Below are positions 6,584-13,382 of a DNA stretch of 19,413 nt, in pieces. Within the stretch, counting starts at the first letter, position 1, and every line of letters starts with the position of its first letter. Under the pieces are notes generated by a model. That model worked only from the letters and a program-made list of their open reading frames with translations. It did not search any database and was not told where the DNA came from. The translations under genes and the position numbers were made by a program. This DNA is from Phaeodactylibacter sp964397205 (GTDB taxonomy: Bacteria; Bacteroidota; Bacteroidia; Chitinophagales; Saprospiraceae), in NCBI GenBank assembly GCA_964397205.1, contig CAYNIT010000059.1, forward strand, positions 1 to 19,413. The letters run 5' to 3'.

Positions 6584-9025
6584 CTACAAGCCCACCCGCA
6601 AAGCCAGCAGGAAGTTGCGGCCCGCCTGCGGGAAGAAGCCTTGATCCACCAAAGTGGCGCCATCTATCCGGTAGCGGTAGGACCAAGCATTGGTCTCGTA
6701 CAGGGCGTTGAAAAGGTTCTGCACCTGCAGGCGCAGCCCGATTTCCCGCATAAATTCCGGGCGCAAGGTATACCCGATGCGCAGGTCGGTGAAGCTGTAA
6801 GCCTCCAGTATATTGTTCTCATCCGAGCTGTTGTCGATGTACTGTTGTCCGACGTATTTGCTCTGAAGGCTGACGCTCAGGCCCATCTCGTCCCGTTGCC
6901 GGAAGGCTTCGTACGTAAGGCCGCCGGCGCTGATCACCGCCGGCGAGAAAGATAAATTGGTTTCATCCCGCGGGATGGCTTCCTGCCCGAGGAAGTTGAA
7001 GTTCTCGTCGAATACATCAACGAATTCAGTGAAGCCCTGCACTCTATTGCGGCTCAGGCTGAGGTTGCCCTCGAAGCGCAAGCCCGGCAATAGCTGCAGC
7101 CCCCCGGCTATTTCCAGTCCCAGCCGGTAGCTGCGGTCGATATTGACCCGAGTGTAGGCGCCGACATCGTTGATCTCCCCATTTAGCACCAGTTGATCGC
7201 GGTAAAACATATAGTAGGCGTTCAGGCGCAAGCCAGCGCGCGGCCAGCGGTATTCGTAGCCCAATTCTGTATCGTAGAGGGTCTCCGGTTCGGGCCGGCT
7301 GTCGGCGGTAGTCTCCACGAAGTCATTGCGGTTGGGCTCCCGGTTGGCTACAGCAAAGGAAGCGAAAGCCTCGGAGCGCTCATCGATCTGGTAGAACAAG
7401 CCCGCCTTGGGGTTGAAGAAATGGAGGGCTACGCTCTGCTCCACATTTTCCCCTTGCCGGTTAAAGCCCAGAAACTCGTAGCCTACCCGGCGGTACTGCA
7501 GGTCGAGGTAGGCGTGCAGGCCCGGCAGCAACTCGTAGTTGAAGCGGCTGTATATGTTGAAGTCGCTCTTTTGCGCATCGTTGTTGTAGTACTCCTGATC
7601 TTTCTCGCTGCCGGAAGCGAAGCGCGCCCAGGTCACTTCCCCGAAGTGCAAGCCATCGTAGTAATGGTAACCACCGCCCAGGGTGGCATCGAGGCGGTTG
7701 TTGTCGCTGATGTAGTTCAGGCCGTACACGCCGCCGTAGAAATCGTTGTCCAGCCACAGCCGGCGGATCAAGTCGGTAGTTTGCACGCTCGTGTCCCCCA
7801 ATGCAACTGGTTCGATACCGTAGTCCGCCAAGTTCTGGCCGGCTTTGTACTGCTCGAAGTAGCCGGCCCCCTGCGTGTAGTGCAGGGCGGCGTTCAGGTT
7901 CCAATTGGCCCCAATCTGTTGGTTGTACAGCAGTTGGTAGTGGTCTTGGCCGTAGTTATCCACCTCATTCTCGTAGGGGTCTTCCTCGCTCTTTTCCGTA
8001 CCTGCCGGATTGTAGGTGCGGGCCTCCCGGCTGTCTAAAGAATCTTTAGGTACGCCATACCAGGCCTGGTAGGTGCGTTCCCGGCCGGAGAAGGTCACGA
8101 AGCGCAGGCTGCTGCGGTCGCCTATGTAAGCTGCCGAGAAGTAGTAGGAACTCAGGTCCGAACTTGCCCGGTCGATGTAGCCATCCGATGTAATGCGCGA
8201 CAGCCGGCCGTCGATGGTGAATTTGCCGTTGAGCAGCCCGCTGCCGAATTCCACATTGGCCTTCTGGGTGTTGAATGACCCGGCCGAGCTGTTGAAGGTA
8301 GCGTAGGCATCGGGTTGCCATTCGGTGGTACTGATGTTGATGGTAGCACCGAATGCGCCAGCGCCACTGGTAGAGGTGCCTACCCCGCGCTGTATCTGAA
8401 TGTCAGAAGCGGAGCTGGCAAAGTCGGGCATGTTCACCCAAAACACCCCCTGGGACTCAGCGTCATTGATGGGGACGCCATTGACTGTGACATTGATCCG
8501 GGTAGGGTCGGTGCCGCGAATGCGGATGCCTGTGTAGCCAACACCGGCACCGGCATCGGAGGTGACTACTGCGGAAGGTGTCCACCGCAGCACAAAGGGC
8601 ATGTCTTGCCCGAGGTTGACCGGCTCGATGTCTTCCTCCTGCAGGTTGAGAAAAGCCATGGGTGTCGTAGCTTGAGCCCGGGTAGCTTTGACGATCAGTT
8701 CTTCCGTGCGTAAAGCCTGGGGCTGCAGGCGGATATCCAGTTCCAGGCGCTCTTTGCCCGCGGGTACTTCCAGCTCTTGCAAGTAGGGCTTATAGCCCAG
8801 GTAGGAGGCTTTCAGCTCGTACGTGCCGGGGGCTACCCCAGATAGGGTAAAAACACCCTCCGCGTTGGATGCACTGCCCCCGCCGGAAGGCTGCAAACTG
8901 ATGTTGGCGCCCACGAGAGGGTCCCCCTGATCGTCGAGCACCTTGCCTGTAATAGTGGCTTGCGCCAATAGCGAAGTACCCAGCCATAAGGCTAAAGTAA
9001 AGGTCCAGAAAAATTTAAGTAACAT
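6584..9025 (-). CDS. TonB-dependent outer-membrane receptor, probably for thiamine (TPP-riboswitch controlled)
   Basis: This 813-residue protein is an outer-membrane beta-barrel importer driven by TonB. It has a signal peptide (to about residue 22, TSLLAQA), a carboxypeptidase-D-like regulatory domain (about 24-105, TITGKVLDDQGDPLVGANIS), a plug domain (about 115-235, with IRIRGTDPTRINVTVNGVPI and GAGAFGATINI) and a barrel to the C-terminus (QAGRNFLLALRVGL). Length and order are typical of Bacteroidota receptors of the FecA/CirA type. The substrate call comes from control: a TPP riboswitch with its own promoter lies upstream on the same strand. TPP-regulated receptors of this kind (called omr1, and characterised as a thiamine importer in Bacteroides) are known. 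No inner-membrane transporter gene such as pnuT follows, so that step is encoded elsewhere. The ATG is at 9025-9023. Confidence 0.93.
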   Translation of the reverse strand: MLLKFFWTFTLALWLGTSLLAQATITGKVLDDQGDPLVGANISLQPSGGGSASNAEGVFTLSGVAPGTYELKASYLGYKPYLQELEVPAGKERLELDIRLQPQALRTEELIVKATRAQATTPMAFLNLQEEDIEPVNLGQDMPFVLRWTPSAVVTSDAGAGVGYTGIRIRGTDPTRINVTVNGVPINDAESQGVFWVNMPDFASSASDIQIQRGVGTSTSGAGAFGATINISTTEWQPDAYATFNSSAGSFNTQKANVEFGSGLLNGKFTIDGRLSRITSDGYIDRASSDLSSYYFSAAYIGDRSSLRFVTFSGRERTYQAWYGVPKDSLDSREARTYNPAGTEKSEEDPYENEVDNYGQDHYQLLYNQQIGANWNLNAALHYTQGAGYFEQYKAGQNLADYGIEPVALGDTSVQTTDLIRRLWLDNDFYGGVYGLNYISDNNRLDATLGGGYHYYDGLHFGEVTWARFASGSEKDQEYYNNDAQKSDFNIYSRFNYELLPGLHAYLDLQYRRVGYEFLGFNRQGENVEQSVALHFFNPKAGLFYQIDERSEAFASFAVANREPNRNDFVETTADSRPEPETLYDTELGYEYRWPRAGLRLNAYYMFYRDQLVLNGEINDVGAYTRVNIDRSYRLGLEIAGGLQLLPGLRFEGNLSLSRNRVQGFTEFVDVFDENFNFLGQEAIPRDETNLSFSPAVISAGGLTYEAFRQRDEMGLSVSLQSKYVGQQYIDNSSDENNILEAYSFTDLRIGYTLRPEFMREIGLRLQVQNLFNALYETNAWSYRYRIDGATLVDQGFFPQAGRNFLLALRVGL

Positions 9026-9200
9026 GATAAAAAAACGTGATGGTGAAAGAATCGCAATCCCGGGGTTGGAGCTGCGTGTTCATTCACTGGCGCAGGCAGG
9101 CAGTAAGGTTTGGGCGGCAATCTCTCGCCAAGTGTACTTTCGCCTCTATTGCATTTGCGCTGCACCCTCATCCCACTGAGAAGAGAACTTTCCCGCAAGG

Positions 9201-9231
9201 GGGAATGGAGTTTTGCTTCACCTCCCTTCCC
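9201..9231 (-). promoter_or_regulatory. Possible expression platform of the TPP riboswitch (alternative stem)
   Basis: In the minus-strand RNA, GGGAA (9231-9227) can pair with UUCCC (9205-9201), and after one mismatch GGAG (9225-9222) can pair with CUCC (9210-9207). This 9-pair stem uses the 3' strand of the aptamer, so the two folds exclude each other. No U-run follows, and a further 175 bases separate it from the start codon. The pairing is seen; the switching role is inferred. Confidence 0.4.
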
Positions 9232-9298
9232 GGCATTACCCGGGCAGGTTCAATGGGTATGATCTCAGTCCCGCTCGAAAGCGGGACACCCCAGATGA
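9218..9298 (-). ncRNA. TPP (thiamine pyrophosphate) riboswitch aptamer, THI element
   Basis: Read on the minus strand, the RNA has the conserved TPP aptamer blocks in order: UCAUCU, then GGGGUGUCCC, an 8-pair hairpin closed by a UUCG loop, CUGAGAUCAUACCC, UUGAACCUG, CGGGUAAUGCCGGG and AGGUGA. UCAUCU (9298-9293) and AGGUGA (9223-9218) form the closing P1 helix with six pairs, one of them G-U. The CUGAGA and GGGUAAUGCC blocks are the pyrimidine- and pyrophosphate-binding cores of the family. It lies 192 bases before the receptor start, on the same strand, so bound TPP should repress the receptor. Confidence 0.95.
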
Positions 9299-9304
9299 GT
9301 GGGG

Positions 9305-9312
9305 CAAAGGTA
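9305..9312 (-). promoter_or_regulatory. -7 box of the riboswitch-receptor promoter
   Basis: The minus strand reads TACCTTTG, a full match to the Bacteroidota -7 element TAnnTTTG, directly before the aptamer. About 20 bases further upstream is GTTTAG, only a weak -33 (TTTG) match. Transcription would start within a few bases of the aptamer, so the aptamer is almost at the 5' end of the mRNA. The identical octamer is used by the divergent rpsF promoter. Confidence 0.7.
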
Positions 9313-9421
9313 AAAAGCCTGCGGCAAAACCGCTAAACTTCCAAGGCAGGATTGAGCAAGCAGGAAAAGCCGTTGCCGCGAGCGGGGGCGTCAGAAGCCA
9401 ATCGCCTCTCCCAAAGGCTGC

Positions 9422-9452
9422 TTTGGAGTTTTCCACAAATTCCTTACCTTTG
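9422..9452 (+). promoter_or_regulatory. Promoter of the rpsF-rpsR-rplI operon
   Basis: TTTG at 9422-9425, a 19-base spacer, then TACCTTTG at 9445-9452. This exactly matches the Bacteroidota primary-sigma consensus in both elements and in spacing. Start of transcription is expected around 9456-9460, giving a leader of about 60 bases. Confidence 0.8.
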
Positions 9453-9456
9453 CAGC

Positions 9457-9510
9457 CGCTAAAAAAGTTAGCGTTGTTCTAATTTATTGATAATAGCTCT
9501 GCAAAGAGCT
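9457..9510 (+). promoter_or_regulatory. Two leader hairpins before rpsF, candidate S6:S18 autoregulatory element
   Basis: Hairpin 1 is CGCTAA (9457-9462), loop AAAAG, TTAGCG (9468-9473). Hairpin 2 is AGCTCT (9495-9500), a GCAA tetraloop of the GNRA type, AGAGCT (9505-9510); it ends 7 bases before the start codon. Both stems are perfect six-pair helices in a leader of about 60 bases. In several bacterial groups the S6:S18 complex binds its own rpsF leader. That link is an inference here. Confidence 0.5.
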
Positions 9511-9517
9511 GCAAATT

Positions 9518-9997
9518 ATGTCTGACCCTATGAAGAATTACGAAGTAACCTTCATCGTAGACCCAGTGCTGTCGGGGGAAGAAATCAAAGCGACGGCTCA
9601 GGCATATGTCGATCACCTCAAAAACGAGGGCTGCGAGATCGTACATGTGGATGATATAGGCTTACGCCAATTGGCTTACCCGATCAACAAGCGCACCTCC
9701 GGTGTCTACACCTGCATTGAATTCCAGGCGCCTAATGGCGAACTGATTGACCCGCTGGAACTGGCCCTGCGCCGGGACGAGCGCATCATGCGTTTCCTGA
9801 CCGTTACGCTCGACAAGTACGGCGTGAAGTACAATGCTGACAAGCGAGCCGGCAAAATTGGCAAAGTCACTAAAAAGAAGAAAAAGAGCGAAGAGCGCGA
9901 GAAGGGCGGCCGCAACCGCAACGACAACCGCTCCAAGCGGGGCGGCGGTGAAGACCGCAAGAAAAAAGAAGCGCCCGCCAAGGACGAGCAGCAGTAA
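9518..9997 (+). CDS. rpsF: 30S ribosomal protein S6
   Basis: This 159-residue protein of the small-subunit platform pairs with S18. The S6 fold is visible in MKNYEVTFIVDPVLSGEEI, the GLRQLAYPINKRTSGVYTCI stretch (about 48-67) and RRDERIMRFLTVTLDKY (about 85-101). From about residue 112 a tail of 45 or so residues follows, rich in lysine, arginine, glutamate and glycine (KKKKKSEEREKGGRNRNDNR); it is longer than in most S6 proteins, although tails vary widely. I kept the ATG at 9518; the ATG at 9530 (MKNYE) would match the usual S6 N-terminus and is equally possible. Upstream bases are A/T-rich with no Shine-Dalgarno sequence. It is first in the rpsF-rpsR-rplI operon and has its own promoter. 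Confidence 0.97.
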   Translation: MSDPMKNYEVTFIVDPVLSGEEIKATAQAYVDHLKNEGCEIVHVDDIGLRQLAYPINKRTSGVYTCIEFQAPNGELIDPLELALRRDERIMRFLTVTLDKYGVKYNADKRAGKIGKVTKKKKKSEEREKGGRNRNDNRSKRGGGEDRKKKEAPAKDEQQ

Positions 9998-10027
9998 AGC
10001 TTTTTTGGAATTAAAAATTAAAAAATC

Positions 10028-10294
10028 ATGGCATCCAGAGACGATATAAAGTTCCTCAGCAATCCTAAAATTGGCCAGAAGCGGAAGAAGTACTGCCGCT
10101 TCCGCAAGTTCGGCATCAAGTACATCGACTACAAAGACCCGGACTTCCTGACCCAGTTTGTCAACGAGCAGGGCAAAATCCTGCCTCGCCGCATTACCGG
10201 CACTTCTCTGAAGTACCAGCGCAAAGTCTCCACCGCGGTCAAGCGGGCTCGCCACCTGGCGCTGCTGCCGTACGAGACCGACTTGCTGAAATAA
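10028..10294 (+). CDS. rpsR: 30S ribosomal protein S18
   Basis: This 88-residue protein binds S6 on the small-subunit platform. The family core is clear: KKYCRFRKFGIKYIDYKDPD, FLTQFVNEQGKILPRRITGT and SLKYQRKVSTAVKRARHLAL, ending LLPYETDLLK. Only one cysteine is present, so it is the form without the four-cysteine zinc site. Length is normal. It begins 30 bases after rpsF, behind an A-rich stretch (AATTAAAAAATC) and no Shine-Dalgarno sequence. It is co-transcribed with rpsF and rplI. Confidence 0.97.
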   Translation: MASRDDIKFLSNPKIGQKRKKYCRFRKFGIKYIDYKDPDFLTQFVNEQGKILPRRITGTSLKYQRKVSTAVKRARHLALLPYETDLLK

Positions 10295-10321
10295 ATTCTT
10301 AGGCCCTCTAAATTTTTAACA

Positions 10322-10771
10322 ATGGATATAATCCTGCTAGACGATATAGAGAAAGTGGGCGACAAGCACGAAATCGTGAGCGTAAAGCCCGGCTACGCCC
10401 GCAACTTTCTCATCCCCAAAGGCATGGCCATCGTAGCGAACGACACCAATCGTGCCAAGCTGGATGAAATCAAACAGAAGGAAGCAGAAGAACTGGCTGC
10501 CCGCAAAGCAGAGTTCGAAGCCATCGCCGAACAACTGAAAGGCGAAGTGATGCAAATCGGCGCCAAAGCCGGCACCAGCGGCAAAATTTTCGGCAGCGTT
10601 ACCAACGTTCAAATCGCTACCGCCCTGAAAGAAAAGTACGATATCGACGTGGACCGCCGCAAGGTAAAGATGCCGGAGGAGGACATCAAGACGCTCGGCA
10701 CCTATACCGCAGTACTTAACCTGCACCCAGAGGTTGACATCAAGGTCAACTTTGAGGTAGTGGAGGAATAA
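10322..10771 (+). CDS. rplI: 50S ribosomal protein L9
   Basis: This 149-residue large-subunit protein binds 23S rRNA near the L1 stalk. The N-terminal RNA-binding domain has the family signature MDIILLDDIEKVGDKHEIVS and VKPGYARNFLIPKGMA. A long charged helix connector (about 40-75) leads to the C-terminal domain (GAKAGTSGKIFGSVTNVQIA, ending DIKVNFEVVEE). Length is standard. It lies 27 bases after rpsR and is the last gene of the operon, followed by an intrinsic terminator at 10831-10880. Confidence 0.97.
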   Translation: MDIILLDDIEKVGDKHEIVSVKPGYARNFLIPKGMAIVANDTNRAKLDEIKQKEAEELAARKAEFEAIAEQLKGEVMQIGAKAGTSGKIFGSVTNVQIATALKEKYDIDVDRRKVKMPEEDIKTLGTYTAVLNLHPEVDIKVNFEVVEE

Positions 10772-10830
10772 CCTCTCTTCGCCCTGCTTGGAATAAAGGC
10801 ACCGTGCGCTAGGTGTTGTTCCTGAGAAAG

Positions 10831-10880
10831 AAGAAGCCAGAACGCTGCATTCGGTTGCACGGGCTGGCTTCTTTTCGTTT
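10831..10880 (+). terminator. Intrinsic terminator of the rpsF-rpsR-rplI operon
   Basis: AAGAAGCCAG (10831-10840) pairs perfectly with CTGGCTTCTT (10864-10873), enclosing a 23-base loop, and is followed by TTCGTTT. The stem ends in a U-rich stretch on the plus strand, about 60 bases after the rplI stop. The left arm is A/G-rich and gives a weaker U-run on the minus strand too. Confidence 0.75.
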
Positions 10881-10954
10881 CGACAGCCTGCGACAAATAG
10901 CTGTATTTACCCAACCCAAGCCCGGCCGTCGCTCGTCTACCTCGTAAAACGCTT

Positions 10955-11368
10955 ATGAGAATTCACATTTTAGGAAGCATGCTGCTGGCTCTGAGCCTGT
11001 TCTCCTGCTCGGAAGCCGAGCTGCTCGGCCCGCAGTTGCTTGAGGGTAGATGGCAGCTGTCGATAGTGGAGCGCCAGGGCGAGCTGCCCGAACTGGTCGA
11101 GGGTACTATTATCATGGATATAAATGAGAACCGGGAGATACGCGTTCAACTGAGCGGCTGTAACCAATGCAAGGAAAGCGTTGCTGCCGAGCCATCCGGC
11201 GGTATCGACTTTCCGCAGCTTGCCTGCACCCGGCTCAACTGCGACACGCCACTCGACGATCTGTTTTTAGAAATCCTCACCGCTGCCAATCGATATCAGC
11301 TCAGCGCAGAGTGGCTTTTGCTGCGCGGCTCGGAAGGGTCGCTTACCCTACGGAAAAAGACATCCTAG
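10955..11368 (+). CDS. Small META/HslJ-like lipoprotein
   Basis: This 137-residue protein begins MRIHILGSMLLALSLFSCSE with a lipobox LFSC and the acylated cysteine at residue 18, so it is exported and lipid-anchored. The remainder resembles a META/HslJ domain: LEGRWQLSIVE near the start, SGCN at 67-70, IDFPQLACTRLNC in the middle and EWLLLRGSEGSLTLRK at the end, the order seen in that family. HslJ-type proteins are linked to envelope stress and novobiocin resistance in E. coli, but the role here is unknown. Five cysteines after the lipobox residue (69, 72, 91, 96 and nearby) could form disulfides. I see no clear promoter in the 74 bases after the terminator. It converges with the YgjP-like gene, with 4 bases between the two stops. 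Confidence 0.6.
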   Translation: MRIHILGSMLLALSLFSCSEAELLGPQLLEGRWQLSIVERQGELPELVEGTIIMDINENREIRVQLSGCNQCKESVAAEPSGGIDFPQLACTRLNCDTPLDDLFLEILTAANRYQLSAEWLLLRGSEGSLTLRKKTS

Positions 11369-11372
11369 CCCC

Positions 11373-12134
11373 CTAAAACCCCAGTCCCTTCCCATGCTCC
11401 TTCAGCCAGCTTTCATGCTCCCGGTAGTTTGGCATAGCATCCGCCACAAGTTTCCAGAACCGGGGCGAATGGTTCATCTCCAGCCGGTGTGCCAGTTCAT
11501 GTATGATGACATAGTCGATGACCTCCGGAGGCGCAAAGAGCAGGCGGGTGGAGAGGTTGATGTTGCCCTTGTTGGAGCAGCTGCCCCAGTTGCTGTGGTT
11601 GTACTTCAGCCGCACCTGATCGATAGGCTGCCGGAAATGGCGCTCGTTGAGTTCGTGCACCCGGCGGGTAATTTCGGGCAAAAAGTCTTGGGCGACCACC
11701 CGGCTGAGCAGATGCTGCAGGCTTTTTGAAAGGCTGTGCCCGCTGTCGTGGCGGCTGAGCTTGAGCAGGATCGTGCCGTCCGGCAGCAGCCTGCCATTGT
11801 GGGATTTGCGGTCCTCCCACTGTATGCGCAGGCGGTAACGGCGCTGCCCCACCACCAGCTCGTCCCCGTCCTGGTAAGTCCGCTCCTCGAAGTGGCCGGC
11901 GATGTCGGCGCTATTTTCCAGGCGCTCGCCCAACCAGTTTTTGAACCACTGCAGGCTCTTTTGCTGCTCGGCTTGGGGCAGTTGCAGAGGCATGCGCAGG
12001 ATGGCTGCTTTTTTGCCGATGCTGGCGCGCACGTTGCGGCGGTACTCGCGGTAGATGCGTACCGGCACCTGACGGTCGTTGACCTGCAGCAGCCGGTCCT
12101 CCCGGGTCGCTTTGTTGTTGCGCTTTCTCCCCAT
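11373..12134 (-). CDS. YgjP-like (DUF45) zinc metalloprotease
   Basis: This 253-residue protein belongs to the YgjP/WLM-type gluzincin group (formerly DUF45, near SprT and M48). The active-site motif HELAH is at 212-216 and the third zinc ligand is the histidine of NHSPRFW at 222, followed by the VADAMPNY segment. The conserved NWGSCSNKGNINLSTRL block, at 182-197, is the substrate-cleft motif of the family. There is no signal peptide, so it is cytoplasmic. Substrates of these proteins are poorly known. The ATG at 12134-12132 comes 3 bases after the serC stop, so the two are co-transcribed. All zinc ligands look intact. Confidence 0.88.
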   Translation of the reverse strand: MGRKRNNKATREDRLLQVNDRQVPVRIYREYRRNVRASIGKKAAILRMPLQLPQAEQQKSLQWFKNWLGERLENSADIAGHFEERTYQDGDELVVGQRRYRLRIQWEDRKSHNGRLLPDGTILLKLSRHDSGHSLSKSLQHLLSRVVAQDFLPEITRRVHELNERHFRQPIDQVRLKYNHSNWGSCSNKGNINLSTRLLFAPPEVIDYVIIHELAHRLEMNHSPRFWKLVADAMPNYREHESWLKEHGKGLGF

Positions 12135-12137
12135 GGC

Positions 12138-13217
12138 TTACCCGTGTTTCTGCGCAAGGTCGTCCATAACTTCCGTCAGTACCTTTACGCTCTCGATATC
12201 CATGGCGTTGTACATGCTGGCGCGGAAACCACCTACGGAGCGGTGCCCTTTGACCCCGTTACAATTGGCTTCCTTGCAAGCCGCCAGAAATGCATCGTTC
12301 AGCTCTTCCTTACCGGGCTGCAACAAGAAAGTGGCGTTCATCACCGAGCGGTCCACCGGATCAGTAACTGTGCCGGTGAAGAGGGGGTTCTGGTCAATGG
12401 CATCGTACATCAGCTTAGCTTTTTCTGCATTGCGCTGCTGCATGGCCTCTACCCCACCCTGGGCTTTGACCCAGCGCAGCGTCAGCATACTCACATAGAT
12501 GGGGAAAACGGGAGGGGTGTTGAAAGCGGAATGCTTCTTGATATGGGTGCGGTAGTCCAGCATGGTAGGAATGTGGCGCTGTACCTTGCCGAGCGCGTCT
12601 TTGCGTACAATCAGCAGCGTTACGCCCGCTGGCCCCATGTTTTTCTGTGCCCCGGCGTAGATGAGGTCGAAGCGGTCGATGTCAATAGGTTTGCTGAAAA
12701 TGTCAGAAGACATATCGGCAACGAGGCGCACGGGCGTCTCCGGGAAGGCCTGGTACTGGGTCCCGAATATGGTGTTGTTGGAAGTCAGGTGCAGGTACTG
12801 CAAGTCCTCCGGTATATCGTACCCCTTGGGTATATGGGTGTAATTGTGCTCCTTGGAGGATGCCAGCACCTCTACTGCCCCAAACGCCTGAGCTTCCTTG
12901 ATGGCTTTGGCGGACCAGCTTCCGGTATCCACATAACCGGCTTTGCCCTGCTCGGGCAGCAAATTCATAGCGGTCATGAAGAACTGCGAGCTTGCCCCTC
13001 CTTGCAGGAACAGCACCGCATACTCCTCGCTCACGCCCAGCAGATCGCGCACCAGCACTTGGGCCTCTTCCAAGATAGCGGTGAACTCCGGGCTGCGGTG
13101 GGAAATCTCCATCAGCGATAGCCCAATATGGTTGTAATCCTTAGCGGCCTCGGCCGCCTGCTCAAATACCGTTTGCGGCAGTATGGCCGGCCCGGCGCTG
13201 AAGTTGTGCTTTTTCAT
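12138..13217 (-). CDS. serC: Phosphoserine aminotransferase
   Basis: This 359-residue PLP enzyme converts 3-phosphohydroxypyruvate and glutamate to phosphoserine and 2-oxoglutarate in serine synthesis, and also acts in pyridoxine synthesis in some bacteria. It starts with the family hallmark MKKHNFSAGPAILP. SLMEISHRSPEF, LQGGASSQF (71-79) and the PLP-lysine motif YAGAQKNMGPAG (lysine 192) are all present, as is KGHRSVGGFRASMYNA near the end. I chose ATG at 13217-13215; a longer frame runs to 13301 but its N-terminal part does not look like SerC. A promoter -7 box lies just upstream. The YgjP-like gene follows 3 bases after the stop. In many bacteria serA is beside serC; here it is not in the window. 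Confidence 0.97.
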   Translation of the reverse strand: MKKHNFSAGPAILPQTVFEQAAEAAKDYNHIGLSLMEISHRSPEFTAILEEAQVLVRDLLGVSEEYAVLFLQGGASSQFFMTAMNLLPEQGKAGYVDTGSWSAKAIKEAQAFGAVEVLASSKEHNYTHIPKGYDIPEDLQYLHLTSNNTIFGTQYQAFPETPVRLVADMSSDIFSKPIDIDRFDLIYAGAQKNMGPAGVTLLIVRKDALGKVQRHIPTMLDYRTHIKKHSAFNTPPVFPIYVSMLTLRWVKAQGGVEAMQQRNAEKAKLMYDAIDQNPLFTGTVTDPVDRSVMNATFLLQPGKEELNDAFLAACKEANCNGVKGHRSVGGFRASMYNAMDIESVKVLTEVMDDLAQKHG

Positions 13218-13237
13218 GGCGCATTTTTTAGTACAAA

Positions 13238-13245
13238 CAAAAGTA
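13238..13245 (-). promoter_or_regulatory. -7 box of the serC promoter
   Basis: The minus strand reads TACTTTTG, a full match to TAnnTTTG, 20 bases before the serC ATG. Nineteen bases further upstream is a T-run (TTTT) as an imperfect -33 element. The leader would be only about 14 bases and has no Shine-Dalgarno sequence. Confidence 0.6.
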
Positions 13246-13361
13246 GGCGATATCCTCATGGAGAAAAAGCGGAGCGCTGCTTTTGTTGCGGTATTCTGCA
13301 TTTATCCAAAAATGGCTTCCATTGGTAGAAGGCAGCGCCGGGGCGAGCAACCTTTGTGTAT

Positions 13362-13382
13362 ATTTATAGTCCATTTATAGTC
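13362..13382 (+). repeat. Short direct repeat at the left edge of the inverted repeat
   Basis: ATTTATAGTC occurs at 13362-13371 and again at 13373-13382. The second copy enters the left arm of the adjoining 86-base inverted repeat. It could be a footprint of an insertion or a local duplication. Confidence 0.6.

Noticed and set aside
6315..6955. Frames in and around the 6319-6583 spacer on both strands
   Set aside because: They are rich in Pro, Gly, Arg and Ala, overlap real genes, and show no domain; I take the spacer as non-coding.
9662..10255. A 197-codon minus-strand frame over rpsF and rpsR
   Set aside because: It is the antisense shadow of two ribosomal protein genes with unmistakable motifs.
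10772..10954. A gene between rplI and the META-like lipoprotein
   Set aside because: No credible frame is seen; the stretch holds the intrinsic terminator and the short 5' region of the lipoprotein gene.
13218..13301. N-terminal extension of the serC frame to 13301
   Set aside because: SerC proteins start at the MKKHNFSAGPA-type motif; the extension runs through the promoter -7 box at 13238-13245.
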